A stretch of 64,000 nt of DNA from CAVTHK01 sp964552235 (GCA_964552235.1 CAZKGO010000001.1:59490-123489); one strand, 5' to 3'. Positions 36,388 to 44,844 are shown, counted from the stretch's first letter. The notes: generated by a model not told the origin, from the sequence alone. Translations and numbers: made by a program.

Positions 36388-36697
36388 GAGTCTGTCCAGC
36401 CTCCCGACCGGCGGATTACACTTTTCTCACTTATTGGTCTTTATGGAGCCATCATGACAGCAGTCGCTGCAGATTGCCAGGTTCGGACGCGACTCACCCA
36501 AAGGAGGGCTCGGTCGAGGCGAGCGTCTCAACGCTGGTGGAACTCACCGCCGGCATGACCGGCACTCGCGCAACGGCGCGCCTTGCTGTATTGTCGGCCC
36601 GAAGCGTGGGTCGCCTGTCCGGCTCCGCCGCGGTTCGCTGCTGTGCCCTGCAACCGGACCGGGGCTCCCATGGTCCTGATGCCGGAGGGGGAACGGG
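36388..36697. other. intergenic stretch without a convincing gene
   Basis: It includes a short AT-richer patch (36417-36460) unlike the surroundings, then GC-rich sequence with open frames in several phases, none protein-like and none with a good start site. No tRNA, repeat or clear promoter is seen apart from the weak minus-strand TGTAAT. Confidence 0.5.
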
Positions 36698-36919
36698 GTG
36701 CCCGCAGGCTCACTGGCGAGGATCACTGACCTGAGTCCCGTGGCCCAGATCCTCCTGGCCGTGTCGCTGTTCGTCGGCGGGGCGCTGGCGCTGTTCTTCC
36801 TCTTTGCCAAGGGGATGGGCGAAGCCGTGTTGATCGGCATCGTGCCGGCCGCCGCCGGGGCCGGGATCGTGGTCTACCAGCGGCTCGCCGGAGGCACGCG
36901 CGATCGTGGCGGATCCTGA
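36698..36919 (+). CDS. small two-span membrane protein
   Basis: 73 residues from GTG at 36698, with GGAGGGGGA just upstream. Two hydrophobic helices (residues ~14-36 and ~42-60) are separated by the short loop AKGMGEA, followed by a positively charged end. It overlaps the start of the ECF sigma gene by 14 bp, so it belongs to the same transcription unit. It may sense or anchor, but its function is unknown. Confidence 0.6.
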   Translation: MPAGSLARITDLSPVAQILLAVSLFVGGALALFFLFAKGMGEAVLIGIVPAAAGAGIVVYQRLAGGTRDRGGS

Positions 36920-37488
36920 CGACAACGCGCTGGTCCTGCGGGTCACGGCGGGGGGATCAAGCGGCGTTCAGGATCATCGTCGAGCGGCACCAGGCGCGGA
37001 TCTTCTCCCTCGGGCTGCAGTTCCTGCGCAGCATGGAGGACGCCGAGGACTGCGCGCAGGAGGTGTTCCTGCGCGCCTGTCGCAGGATCGAGTCGCTCCG
37101 CGGCCAGGTTCCGTCCGCGGCCTGGTTGTAGCGGCAAGCCTTCAGCTTGGCGGTCAACCGCTACCACGTGAACCGCCGGCTGCTGAGAGAGGCGAGTTGG
37201 GACGGCGCGGCCCTGCCCACACGCGAGCCCACCCCCGAAGCGCAGCTGCTCGAGGCCGAGGCCGCGGCAGAGGTCCGGCGGGTGCTGGGCCGGCTGCCCG
37301 CGGCCTACAACATCGTCACCCGCATGCACTTTTTCGACGGAATGAGCTACCCCGAGACATCGCGTGCCACGGGCTTACCCGTGAACACGATCAAGTCCCA
37401 CGTGCTCCGCGCCAAGCGGATGCTGCGCAAGCGCCCGGCGGCAGCCCGCCGCGCCGGCGGGGCCGGACCTCAGGAGGTGTCGGCGTGA
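36906..37488 (+). pseudogene. ECF (RpoE-like) sigma factor with frameshift and amber codon
   Basis: Translated across two lesions this is a complete ~190-residue extracytoplasmic-function sigma factor. It starts GTG (VADPDDNALVLRVTAG). After loss of one G from the run of six at 36950-36955 it continues as FRIIVERHQARIFSLG and EDCAQEVFLRACRRIES (region 2). Region 4 lies at 37250-37450: VLGRLPAAYN, MSYPETSRATGLPVNTIKSH and RAKRMLRK. At 37129-37131 an in-frame TAG stands where the family has Tyr (WLYR). Both could be real mutations or sequence errors. A homopolymer indel is suspicious, but an amber substitution less so. The stop overlaps the next gene as GTGA. Confidence 0.75.
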
Positions 37489-37874
37489 ACCCGAAAGAGC
37501 AGATCGATCCCGTGCTCAGCGCCACCCAGTTCCCGGGCGAGGAGGAAGGCCTGATCCGGGCCTGGCTCGAGAGCCGGGACTTTGCCGGCTCCGTGGTGCG
37601 CGAGAGCGGCCGCCTGCGGGCGATCTCTCACCGGAGCGTCCTCTGGGCCTTGGCGGCGGCGGCGGTCGTCGCCGCCGGCATCCTCGCCGGCAGCTCGCCG
37701 CTGTTCGAGGCGGTCGGCGCACCGCTGTCGACCTTCGCTTTTCTGCTGTTCGGCGTCGTGGCCACGGTTAGCCTGGCAGGCCTGTTGTCGACCTTGCACC
37801 CCCCGTGGCGGTGGGACCCACAGGCGCGGCCGCCGCAGCATCGACCCGGCGCCCCGGCTCAGAGGCGGCCATAG
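37485..37874 (+). CDS. probable membrane anti-sigma partner
   Basis: 129 residues. A soluble N-terminal ~48 residues (FPGEEEGLIRAWLESRDFAGSVV) are followed by two membrane helices (~51-69 and ~82-102) and a Pro/Arg-rich tail. The position directly behind an ECF sigma gene with a GTGA overlap, and the cytosolic-head/membrane layout, suggest an anti-sigma or regulatory partner. It lacks the HxxxCxxC zinc motif of ZAS-type anti-sigmas. Its end overlaps the convergent GNAT gene by 16 bp. Confidence 0.55.
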   Translation: MNPKEQIDPVLSATQFPGEEEGLIRAWLESRDFAGSVVRESGRLRAISHRSVLWALAAAAVVAAGILAGSSPLFEAVGAPLSTFAFLLFGVVATVSLAGLLSTLHPPWRWDPQARPPQHRPGAPAQRRP

Positions 37875-38731
37875 TAGGAGATGCGGTAATCCCCGCGGAT
37901 GACGAAGCCGAGCCCGAGGTAGAGCCGGATCGCCGGCGCGTTGTCCTTTTTCACGAACAGGCAGGCGTGGGCCTTGTCGTGTCGGATCTCCTCGATCAGC
38001 GCCGTCATCACGACCCGCGAGACGCCGCGGTGCCGCAGATCGGGACGGGTGAACACCCCGCCGATCTGGTCGGTAGTGAACCCCCGGGCGTTGGTGCCGG
38101 CCTTGGCCACCGGGGTGCCTCCGAGCTCGGCCACGTACGTCAGCTCCGCTCTCAGGTTCCTGCGCAGCAGGCTGCGGCACCTGCGGTCGTCGAACTGCCG
38201 TGGGTCGAGATAGACCTCTTCGATCTCGTAGGCTCGCTGCAGGGGAAAGATGCTGTCGGTGTCCTCGGGAAAGGCCTTGCGCACGGAAAGGCCGCGCGGC
38301 GGCTCCACGTGCGCGGGCCGCCAGGAGCCGAGATCGAGGTGCATCATGTGGTAGTCGATCGAGGCGAACGGCCGCCTGCGCAGCGCCTGTTCGGTGGCGA
38401 GCACGCAGGGCCGCATCCCCATCACCGAGTGGACGCGGGGGCGGAACCGATCGAACAGGACCGCGGGCCTGCCGCCCGCAGGCAGCACCAGATCTCTGTC
38501 GCCGTCGAGAACCGGAAGGGCGACGCCCGAACGGCTGAGCATGAGCGCGGAGCTCACCAGCGGGTGCTGCGATCCTCGTTCGAGCCGCACGAGCGTGACG
38601 CCCGAGTCGGCGCTGCGCGGCGATTCCTGCTCGGCGCGCAGGCGGGCCGAGAACGAGACGCACCGCCACTCATCGCGGCTCGCAAAGGCGACAAGGGGTG
38701 CCTGCTCGTTCCTGCCCGCCACCTGCCACAC
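37859..38731 (-). CDS. GNAT-family N-acetyltransferase
   Basis: 290 residues. The C-terminal GNAT domain (~145-290) has the acetyl-CoA loop after beta-4, GGVFTRPDLRHRGVSRVVM, and the later FVKKDNAPAIRLYLGLGF. The N-terminal ~140 residues form a separate DUF4081-like or GNAT-like half, as in two-domain proteins of this type. The substrate is unknown. It lies 13 bp behind the lipoate ligase gene on the same strand and is probably co-transcribed. Confidence 0.85.
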   Translation of the reverse strand: MWQVAGRNEQAPLVAFASRDEWRCVSFSARLRAEQESPRSADSGVTLVRLERGSQHPLVSSALMLSRSGVALPVLDGDRDLVLPAGGRPAVLFDRFRPRVHSVMGMRPCVLATEQALRRRPFASIDYHMMHLDLGSWRPAHVEPPRGLSVRKAFPEDTDSIFPLQRAYEIEEVYLDPRQFDDRRCRSLLRRNLRAELTYVAELGGTPVAKAGTNARGFTTDQIGGVFTRPDLRHRGVSRVVMTALIEEIRHDKAHACLFVKKDNAPAIRLYLGLGFVIRGDYRISYYGRL

Positions 38732-38744
38732 CGGTCGACGCTCC

Positions 38745-39581
38745 TCAGTACATCAGGGTCCAGCCGTCGCTCGCGTACTTGTCCGCGGCCAGGCTCCGGG
38801 CGAGGGCTTCCTCCTCCGGGCTCAGGGCCGAGGTCTCAGTGCCGACCCTCCGCGCAAAGACCTCGGCAAAGACCGCGGCCGCTTCCTCGAGCGACACCGG
38901 GCGGCCGATCTCCTCGCCGATCGAAGCGGGAGTCCGCCCGCTGCCGCCTGGATTCGAGCGCAGGTAGGCGGATATGCGCCGGAACGACCCGTCGAGGGGG
39001 ATCGAGCCGTGCTGGAGACAGGCGCGGCGCGTCGTCGCCTGGGCGCTGCCGATGAGCTTGCGCCCGTCGGCGGTGGCCAGCTCGTACTCGCCGGTCGTGG
39101 CGAAGCAGTCGGGGTTGCGCGGGCTGCCGCTGCGCTGCAGGGTGAACGCCGCGCGGATGCCGAAGCGAGCCAGGCCCTCGGCCAGAACCTCCGAGACGAA
39201 GCGGTAGACTTCGCGCTTGCGCAAGTCGCGCACGCGGCCGCGGGGAAGAACCACGGAGTAGGTGAGCTCGTTGTCGTGAAGGACCGCCTGGCCGCCGGTG
39301 GGACGGCGCACGACCGCGAGCCCATCGCGGCGGGCGGCTTCGATGTCCACGCTCGCGGCGGGCTGGAAGCGGCCCAGCGACAGCGTCGCCGGCCGGAACG
39401 CGTAGAACCGCACGACCGGCCGCGCGCTGCGCTCGCTCAGCGCCTCGTCGCGGGCCATGTTCAGCGGCCCGTCGGTCCCGCCGTCGATGATGAGCCGAAA
39501 CGGCCCGTCGTGGACCAGATCCAACAGCCCCCAACTCCCCTGCGCCGAGCGACGCGCGCTTGATTCGTCGCCACAATACAT
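38745..39581 (-). CDS. lipoate--protein ligase / octanoyltransferase (LplA/LipM family)
   Basis: 278 residues of the biotin/lipoate ligase fold, attaching lipoate or octanoate to E2 or GcvH lysines. Key motifs are NMARDEALSE, the RRPTGGQAVLHDNELTYS loop and the catalytic lysine in GRKLIGSAQ. Ligase (LplA) and transferase (LipM) cannot be separated without comparison. The first ~28 residues before RLIIDGG are atypical, so translation could begin further in. The present ATG overlaps the promoter region of the divergent gene. It forms an operon with the GNAT gene. Confidence 0.88.
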   Translation of the reverse strand: MYCGDESSARRSAQGSWGLLDLVHDGPFRLIIDGGTDGPLNMARDEALSERSARPVVRFYAFRPATLSLGRFQPAASVDIEAARRDGLAVVRRPTGGQAVLHDNELTYSVVLPRGRVRDLRKREVYRFVSEVLAEGLARFGIRAAFTLQRSGSPRNPDCFATTGEYELATADGRKLIGSAQATTRRACLQHGSIPLDGSFRRISAYLRSNPGGSGRTPASIGEEIGRPVSLEEAAAVFAEVFARRVGTETSALSPEEEALARSLAADKYASDGWTLMY

Positions 39582-39588
39582 CTAAATT
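39560..39588 (+). promoter_or_regulatory. promoter of the transglutaminase-like gene
   Basis: TTGATT (39560-39565) and TAAATT (39583-39588) are separated by 17 bp. Seven bases separate the -10 box from the ATG at 39596, so the transcript should be leaderless. Confidence 0.55.
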
Positions 39589-39595
39589 CCCGGCG

Positions 39596-40930
39596 ATGGA
39601 AGATGCCGCCGGAGGCCGCGCGCCCACACGCCGGGGCGGGCGGCGCTCGATGCGCGCCGTCGCGTGCCTGCTGGCGGGGCTCTCACTGGCCCGGGGCTCC
39701 GCCCAATCGCTGGAGCCTTCGGCCTGCGCCGCCCGCCTTGTCCGGCAGGCTGAGCCGCTTCCCGTCGACGCCCTGATCGAGGCCTCGCTCGTGCTGTCCG
39801 GCGCCTCAGGCGAGGGCCTGGCAGCCTCACGCGCGCGGCTGGACGAGCTGGCGGCAGCTGCACGGGCGCTGGCGGCGACCGAGCGAGACCCGCGGCCCCT
39901 CGGCAACGCGGTGCTCGCCCTGCTGCACGAGCGGGCCCTCAGGACCTACGACGAGGAACAGACGCGAGTAGACGTGCTGCTGGCCGGCGGCCGCTACAAC
40001 TGCGTCTCTTCGGCGGTCCTCTACATGATCCTGGCCCGGGCCGCGGGCCTGTCGGTGGCGGGCGTGAGGACTCACGATCACGCGTTCTGCGCCGTGCGGG
40101 CCGAGGACGGGCTGATCGACGTGGAGACGACCAGCGTCCACGGGTTCGATCCCGGCCGCAAGCGCCAGTTCCAGGATCAGTTCGGGCGCGTCACCGGCTT
40201 CACGTACGTTCCCGCCAATCGCGACCCGTCCCGCGTCGAGATCGACGAGCGCGGCCTGCTGTCGCTGATCCCGCAGAACCTGGCGTCGGTGGCGACGCGC
40301 CGGCGGCAGTTCGCCGCGGCTGTGGCGCCGGCCGTCGACGGCCACGTGCTCGGCCGGGACGGGGAGTCGAGGCGCAAGCTCCTGATCACGGTGGCGAACG
40401 CCGCGACGTCGCTGGCGGTCGGCGGAAGCGTCGAGGAGGCGCTCGCGCTGCTGAAGCAGGGCTCGGCGCTCTACGGCCCCGACGAAAGGCTCGTACGGTT
40501 GCGCCGCGACCTTGTGCACAACGAGGTCGCTGAGCTGATGCGGGGCGGGCAGATCGAACAAGCGATGCAGACCGCCGACCGGAGGCGCTCCAGCGGTGAG
40601 ATCGACGAGGCGGGGTGGCGCGACCTGGCTGTCAGCGCGGAACAGCTGCGGGCCCAGGCGGCGGCCCGCGAGCAGGGCCCGCTGGCGGGGCTGCGCCTGG
40701 TCGAGGAGGCGATCGGCAGGCTGGGCCGCGATCCGCGCCTGCTCGACGCCGAGCGGGTGTACCGCAACAACTTTGAGGTCGAGGCGCACAACGCCATGGC
40801 CGCGGCGTTCAACGCCGGCCGCTACGCCGAGGCTCGTGCGATCATCGAGCGGGCGCTGGAGCAGCTTCCAGCCAGCGCGCGGTTGCGCGGCGATCTGGCG
40901 AGGGTGGCGCGCGAGATGGAAAGACGTTGA
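39596..40930 (+). CDS. secreted transglutaminase-like / TPR protein
   Basis: 444 residues. About 18 basic residues precede a signal sequence (MRAVACLLAGLSLARGSAQ). An inner ATG at 39650 is a possible alternative start. A papain-like transglutaminase/SirB1-type core follows: Cys136 (GRYNCVSSAVLY), His160 or His162 (RTHDHAF), and an Asp in LIDVETT. This is the order of the Cys-His-Asp triad. From ~250 onward TPR-like helices continue (ALALLKQGSALYGPDERLVRL, AAAFNAGRYAEARAIIERALEQLP). It is probably a periplasmic cysteine-type enzyme with a repeat scaffold; the substrate is unknown. The phosphohexomutase follows after 9 bp. Confidence 0.78.
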   Translation: MEDAAGGRAPTRRGGRRSMRAVACLLAGLSLARGSAQSLEPSACAARLVRQAEPLPVDALIEASLVLSGASGEGLAASRARLDELAAAARALAATERDPRPLGNAVLALLHERALRTYDEEQTRVDVLLAGGRYNCVSSAVLYMILARAAGLSVAGVRTHDHAFCAVRAEDGLIDVETTSVHGFDPGRKRQFQDQFGRVTGFTYVPANRDPSRVEIDERGLLSLIPQNLASVATRRRQFAAAVAPAVDGHVLGRDGESRRKLLITVANAATSLAVGGSVEEALALLKQGSALYGPDERLVRLRRDLVHNEVAELMRGGQIEQAMQTADRRRSSGEIDEAGWRDLAVSAEQLRAQAAAREQGPLAGLRLVEEAIGRLGRDPRLLDAERVYRNNFEVEAHNAMAAAFNAGRYAEARAIIERALEQLPASARLRGDLARVAREMERR

Positions 40931-40939
40931 GGAGGGGCC

Positions 40940-42706
40940 ATGGATAGGACCGAGCTGGTGAGCAAGGCGCAGGCCTACGTTGCTGCGGAAACGCATCCGG
41001 TGTTCCGGGCGGAGGTCCAGGATCTGCTCGCCAGGCAGGACTGGCAAGCCCTCTCGGAGCGCTTCTACTCAAACCTGGCGTTCGGCACCGGCGGGATGCG
41101 CGGCGTCATCGGCGGCGGCGCCAACCGGATGAACCCGCTGAACGTGCGGCGCATCACGCAGGGACTGGCCAGCTACGTGGTCAAGGCGAAGAACGGCGCG
41201 CCTGCCTCGGCGGTGATCGCCCACGACTGCCGGCGCTACTCCGACCTGTTCGCGCGCGAAGCCGCCCTGGTGTTCGCGGGCAACGGCATACGGGCGTACG
41301 TCTTTTCGGGACTGAGGCCGACTCCCGAGCTCTCGTTCGCCGTCAGAAAGCTGGGCGCCACGGCCGGGGTCGTCGTGACGGCGAGCCACAACCCGCCGCA
41401 GTACAACGGCTACAAGGTCTACTGGGAAGACGGTGCGCAGGTCGTGGCGCCGCATGACGCGGCCATCGTGGCCGAGGTCGAGGCTGTCAAGGACGTGCAT
41501 GTCATCGACGAGGCCGAGGCGAGGAAACGGGGCCTGTTGGCGGTGGCCGACGCCCAGGTCGACGAGGCGTTCCTGGACGCCGTCAAGGCGCAGGTGCTGC
41601 GCCCGCAGCTTGTGCGCAGGCTCGGCCGCGATCTGCGCGTGGTCTACACCCCGCTGCACGGCGCCGGGGCGGTGCCCGTCACGCGCGCGCTGCACGACCT
41701 CGGCGTCGAGGTCACGGTCGTGCCCGAGCAGCGCGAGCCGGACGGCAACTTCCCGACGGTCGAATCCCCGAATCCCGAGGAGGCTTCGGCGCTGGCGCTG
41801 GCCCTGGCCCTGGGCAGGCAGACGGGGGCCGACCTGGTGATGGGAACCGATCCCGACTCCGACCGGCTCGGAATCGCGGCCCGCAGGGGCGAGGATTTCG
41901 TTCTGGTCACAGGGAACCAGCTGGGGGCTCTTCTCCTGGACTACATCCTCGCCACCCGCGCCGAGCTCGGGACCATGCCGCCGCGGCCTGTGGTCATCAA
42001 GACGATCGTGACCACGGAGCTGCACCGCCGCATCGCCGAGGCGCACGGCGCCCGCTGCATCGACACGCTGACCGGCTTCAAGTACATGGGGGAGAAGATC
42101 CGCCAGTTCGAGTCGCAGCCCGACGGGCCGAGCTACGTGTTCGGGTCCGAGGAGAGTTACGGCTACCTCATCGGCACCCACTCGCGGGACAAGGACGCGG
42201 TGACGGCGGCCGTCGTGACCGTCGAGATGGCGCTGTATCACAAGAGCCGGGGCCTGAGCGTGGTCGACGCCCTCGACGCGATCTACCTCAAGTACGGCTA
42301 CTTCGAGGAGATCGGCATTTCGCAGGGCTTTCCCGGGCAGGAGGGCATGCGCACCATGGCCCGGCTGATGGATCGGATGCGGCGCGAGCCTCCGCTGGAG
42401 TGGGCGGGCGAACCGGTCGTCGAGTGGCGCGACTACGCGGACGGCACCACCGTGCGGGGGGCAGTCGGCGAGCCGGGACGAAAGGACATCGAGCTGCCGC
42501 CGTCGAACGTCCTGCAGTGGGTGACGGATCGAGGATCCTTCGTCACGGCGCGCCCGTCCGGAACCGAGCCGAAGATCAAGTTCTACGCCTCGTTCTGCAC
42601 CGAGGCGGGCGTGAGCCTGGCCGTGGCCCGGGCCGAGGTGAGCGCCAGGCTGGCCCGGGTGCGGCAGCAGATCGAGCGGCTTCTTGACACCGCAAAACGC
42701 GCCTGA
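40940..42706 (+). CDS. alpha-D-phosphohexomutase (phosphoglucomutase/phosphomannomutase)
   Basis: 588 residues, the long PgcA/PGM2-like form. It interconverts hexose 1- and 6-phosphates through a phosphoserine. The active serine is Ser149 in VTASHNPPQYNG. The metal loop is GTDPDSDRLG, the sugar loop GSEESYGYL, and the phosphate-binding C-terminal loop ARPSGTEPKIKFY. A strong GGAGGGG ribosome-binding site precedes the ATG. It supplies glucose-1-phosphate or mannose-1-phosphate for glycans and glycolysis. Confidence 0.95.
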   Translation: MDRTELVSKAQAYVAAETHPVFRAEVQDLLARQDWQALSERFYSNLAFGTGGMRGVIGGGANRMNPLNVRRITQGLASYVVKAKNGAPASAVIAHDCRRYSDLFAREAALVFAGNGIRAYVFSGLRPTPELSFAVRKLGATAGVVVTASHNPPQYNGYKVYWEDGAQVVAPHDAAIVAEVEAVKDVHVIDEAEARKRGLLAVADAQVDEAFLDAVKAQVLRPQLVRRLGRDLRVVYTPLHGAGAVPVTRALHDLGVEVTVVPEQREPDGNFPTVESPNPEEASALALALALGRQTGADLVMGTDPDSDRLGIAARRGEDFVLVTGNQLGALLLDYILATRAELGTMPPRPVVIKTIVTTELHRRIAEAHGARCIDTLTGFKYMGEKIRQFESQPDGPSYVFGSEESYGYLIGTHSRDKDAVTAAVVTVEMALYHKSRGLSVVDALDAIYLKYGYFEEIGISQGFPGQEGMRTMARLMDRMRREPPLEWAGEPVVEWRDYADGTTVRGAVGEPGRKDIELPPSNVLQWVTDRGSFVTARPSGTEPKIKFYASFCTEAGVSLAVARAEVSARLARVRQQIERLLDTAKRA

Positions 42707-42714
42707 TTATCCTA
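42684..42714 (+). promoter_or_regulatory. possible promoter of membrane protein gene
   Basis: A perfect TTGACA (42684-42689), with TATCCT (42709-42714; spacer 19) or TTATCC (spacer 17) as -10. The site overlaps the end of the mutase gene. The ATG at 42723 is 8 nt beyond TATCCT. Confidence 0.4.
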
Positions 42715-42722
42715 GAACGAGG

Positions 42723-43508
42723 ATGGGCGCGGGCGAGCGAGCCTACATCTTTCACCTCTACCGCAAGGAGGGGGAGTCAATCGTCCTGCATCCGTTCGAC
42801 ACGGGCGAGCGGCTCCTGAGCCAGATCGAGACCGGCGCCGTTGCGGGTCGCTACGGGGAGGAGCCGAGAGTCGAGGCTCTCACGGCCCTGAGGGCCGAGC
42901 TCTATCGCCTCGCCGACCAGGGCGTGCAGCAGTGGATCTCGAACCTGCGGTTCGTCCCCAGATTCCTGGCTGCAGCCGGCGTCTTTCTGCTCGCCTACTT
43001 CTTTTTCTCGTTCGTCGTTCGCGACCCTCTGCCCGTGCTCGACGAGGTGGCCCTAGGCGTGGGGGCCGCCGTGATCGTCTACAGCCTGATCAGGCGCGCC
43101 GACGCCGGCTCGGAGCGGGCGCGCGCCAAGCGGGCCGAGGTGCGGGCCGCCGTGGACCGGATCACGTTCGTCGAGAGCGCGTTCGTCCGCTCCGTCGAGC
43201 AGGCGCTCGTCGAGAGCGAGGCGGGATCGCTCGTGGGGTGGGTCGAGCGGATGGCCGGCTCGGCCGGCTGGGCGGCGATCGGCGCCGAGAACGCCGAAGA
43301 GGCGCGCAGTTTCGTGGCCACTGTGGAGTCCCGCTACCGGCTTCGGGGAGGCCGGCGAGAAGAGCGCTCGCTGCGCCGGCTGCTGAGCCGGCGGGATGCA
43401 TCGAGGGAGCGGCTCGACCGGTGGGCCCGGGCGCGCAAGATCGACGTTCCGCTGTACGCGGTCTACCACAGGATCAAGCGCAGCGTCGTGGCGGGAAGCG
43501 CGGTTTAG
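42723..43508 (+). CDS. membrane protein of unknown function
   Basis: 261 residues. The N-terminal ~75 residues are soluble (AYIFHLYRKEGESIVLHPFD). Two membrane helices (~78-99 and ~104-123) are joined by a very short turn. A long basic helical C-terminal domain follows, with RRLLSRRDASRERLDRWA. No known motif is visible. It begins 16 bp after the mutase and converges on the UPF0164 gene with a 14-bp gap. Confidence 0.75.
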   Translation: MGAGERAYIFHLYRKEGESIVLHPFDTGERLLSQIETGAVAGRYGEEPRVEALTALRAELYRLADQGVQQWISNLRFVPRFLAAAGVFLLAYFFFSFVVRDPLPVLDEVALGVGAAVIVYSLIRRADAGSERARAKRAEVRAAVDRITFVESAFVRSVEQALVESEAGSLVGWVERMAGSAGWAAIGAENAEEARSFVATVESRYRLRGGRREERSLRRLLSRRDASRERLDRWARARKIDVPLYAVYHRIKRSVVAGSAV

Positions 43509-43522
43509 AGGCGCCGGCCGGC

Positions 43523-44776
43523 TCAGTCGGACCGCTGGCGCTCGGTCATCTGTCTCTGCAGCTCCAGGCGCTTGCGGGCCGTGTCGATCGAGTCGAGGGC
43601 CGGCCGGAATTGAGGGTCGATGTCGAGCGCGGCCTGCCAGTCGGAGATCGCGCGCTCGAAATCTCCCCTCGCGAACGCCTCCAGGCCGTTGGCGTACAGC
43701 TCGTCGACCTGTCTGCGCAGTGCCGCCCGGCCACTGTCGCCCAGGTTGAGCTTGGCCTCGAGGCTGAACTTGTCGACCGGGTTCACGCTGCCGCTGAGGT
43801 CGAGATTGTAGTTGGCGGTGAACGTCACCTTTTCCAGGTCGAGGGTGGTTCCCATGGTGATCTGGGGGTTTTCCTTTACGCGGAAGCCGCCCTGCAGAGA
43901 GAGGAACGGCGTGACGTTCAGGTCGAAGCCGCTGGCCACGTACCATCGCTGGGCGGGCGTGCCGGAGTCGAGCGTGAAGGGGAGGTTGAAATCAGCCGTC
44001 ACGGTGATGGGCCGCAGCGGAGAGTAGCCGATGCCGGCGGTGAGGAGGCTCGGCAGAGGCTCGCCGAGGGCGGGAAATCCGATGTTCTTGACGACCGCGC
44101 CTACGGAAAAGTTCTTGCTGCGGGAGTAGTGGAACTTCAGCAGGTTGAACCGCGACAGGGCTCCCACGTCGATCATGGCGGTGAACGCGGACTGCCCGGG
44201 TTGGATCACTGCGGGGATGTGCCTGTAGGCTGCCTTGAGGTTGCCCCCGACGGCAAGCCCGTAGAAGTCGTAGCTCGAGAACAGGTTGTAGGAAACATTG
44301 GCGGTCGCCACGGTCTCGGACACGATCCCGGCGGCTTCGCGCTGGGCCCAGTCGCCGTACTCGGTAAAGGGCAGGTAGAGGAACTTGCCTCCGAACCCGA
44401 TTCCGAGGTCGTTCAGACGGAAGGTGTAGATCACCCCCTCGATGCGCGAATCGGCGATCCAGTTGTGGTGGAGAAAGGACAGTTCGCTGTGCGCGAGAAC
44501 CGCGCTGCCCGCCGGGTTGGCCTCGAGGAATCCCGAGTCCCAGGCGAGCGCCGTGTAGGCGGTGCCCATGCCCTCGTAGCGGCCCCCGGCCGGGACCAGG
44601 AGCGTCGGAAAGACGGTGAGGCCGGTGTTGGGGTCCTCCAGCCCGCCGAACAGCTTGCCGACGGCGGAGTAGAAGTCCGCGAAGTCCGCCCGAGCCCTCG
44701 GAATGGGGCAGGACAGCAACAGTGCCAGGAGTACCGCCGTCAGTGCGGCCGTCGACCGCGCACGGGCCCTTCCCAT
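43523..44776 (-). CDS. UPF0164-family outer-membrane protein with C-terminal TPR
   Basis: 417 residues. The start is the ATG at 44776, with GAGG 6 nt upstream. A signal peptide (ALTAVLLALLLSCPIPRARA) is followed by DFADFYSAVGKLFGGLEDPN, then GGRYEGMGTAYTALAWDSGFLEANPAG. This is the characteristic opening of the UPF0164 family, otherwise best known from Treponema, where members are predicted FadL-like barrels in the outer membrane. The last ~65 residues form one or two TPR helices (LYANGLEAFARGDFERAISD) on the periplasmic side. It is divergent from the periplasmic repeat-protein gene and has its own promoter. Confidence 0.88.
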   Translation of the reverse strand: MGRARARSTAALTAVLLALLLSCPIPRARADFADFYSAVGKLFGGLEDPNTGLTVFPTLLVPAGGRYEGMGTAYTALAWDSGFLEANPAGSAVLAHSELSFLHHNWIADSRIEGVIYTFRLNDLGIGFGGKFLYLPFTEYGDWAQREAAGIVSETVATANVSYNLFSSYDFYGLAVGGNLKAAYRHIPAVIQPGQSAFTAMIDVGALSRFNLLKFHYSRSKNFSVGAVVKNIGFPALGEPLPSLLTAGIGYSPLRPITVTADFNLPFTLDSGTPAQRWYVASGFDLNVTPFLSLQGGFRVKENPQITMGTTLDLEKVTFTANYNLDLSGSVNPVDKFSLEAKLNLGDSGRAALRRQVDELYANGLEAFARGDFERAISDWQAALDIDPQFRPALDSIDTARKRLELQRQMTERQRSD

Positions 44777-44786
44777 AATCATCCTC

Positions 44787-44815
44787 AGTATACCGCTTCG
44801 GGACAAGGACTTCAA
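44787..44815 (-). promoter_or_regulatory. promoter of UPF0164 gene
   Basis: On the minus strand TTGAAG (44810-44815) and TATACT (44787-44792) are separated by 17 bp. Transcription would start about five bases before the ATG at 44776, which excludes the more upstream ATG at 44782. Confidence 0.6.
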
Positions 44816-44844
44816 AAACAGTGTCGGCTGCCTCTGCGGCCGCG

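Noticed and set aside
37129..37131. TAG in the sigma gene as a pyrrolysine or suppressor codon
   Set aside because: There is also an independent frameshift in the same gene and no pyrrolysine machinery is visible; a mutation or sequence error is simpler.
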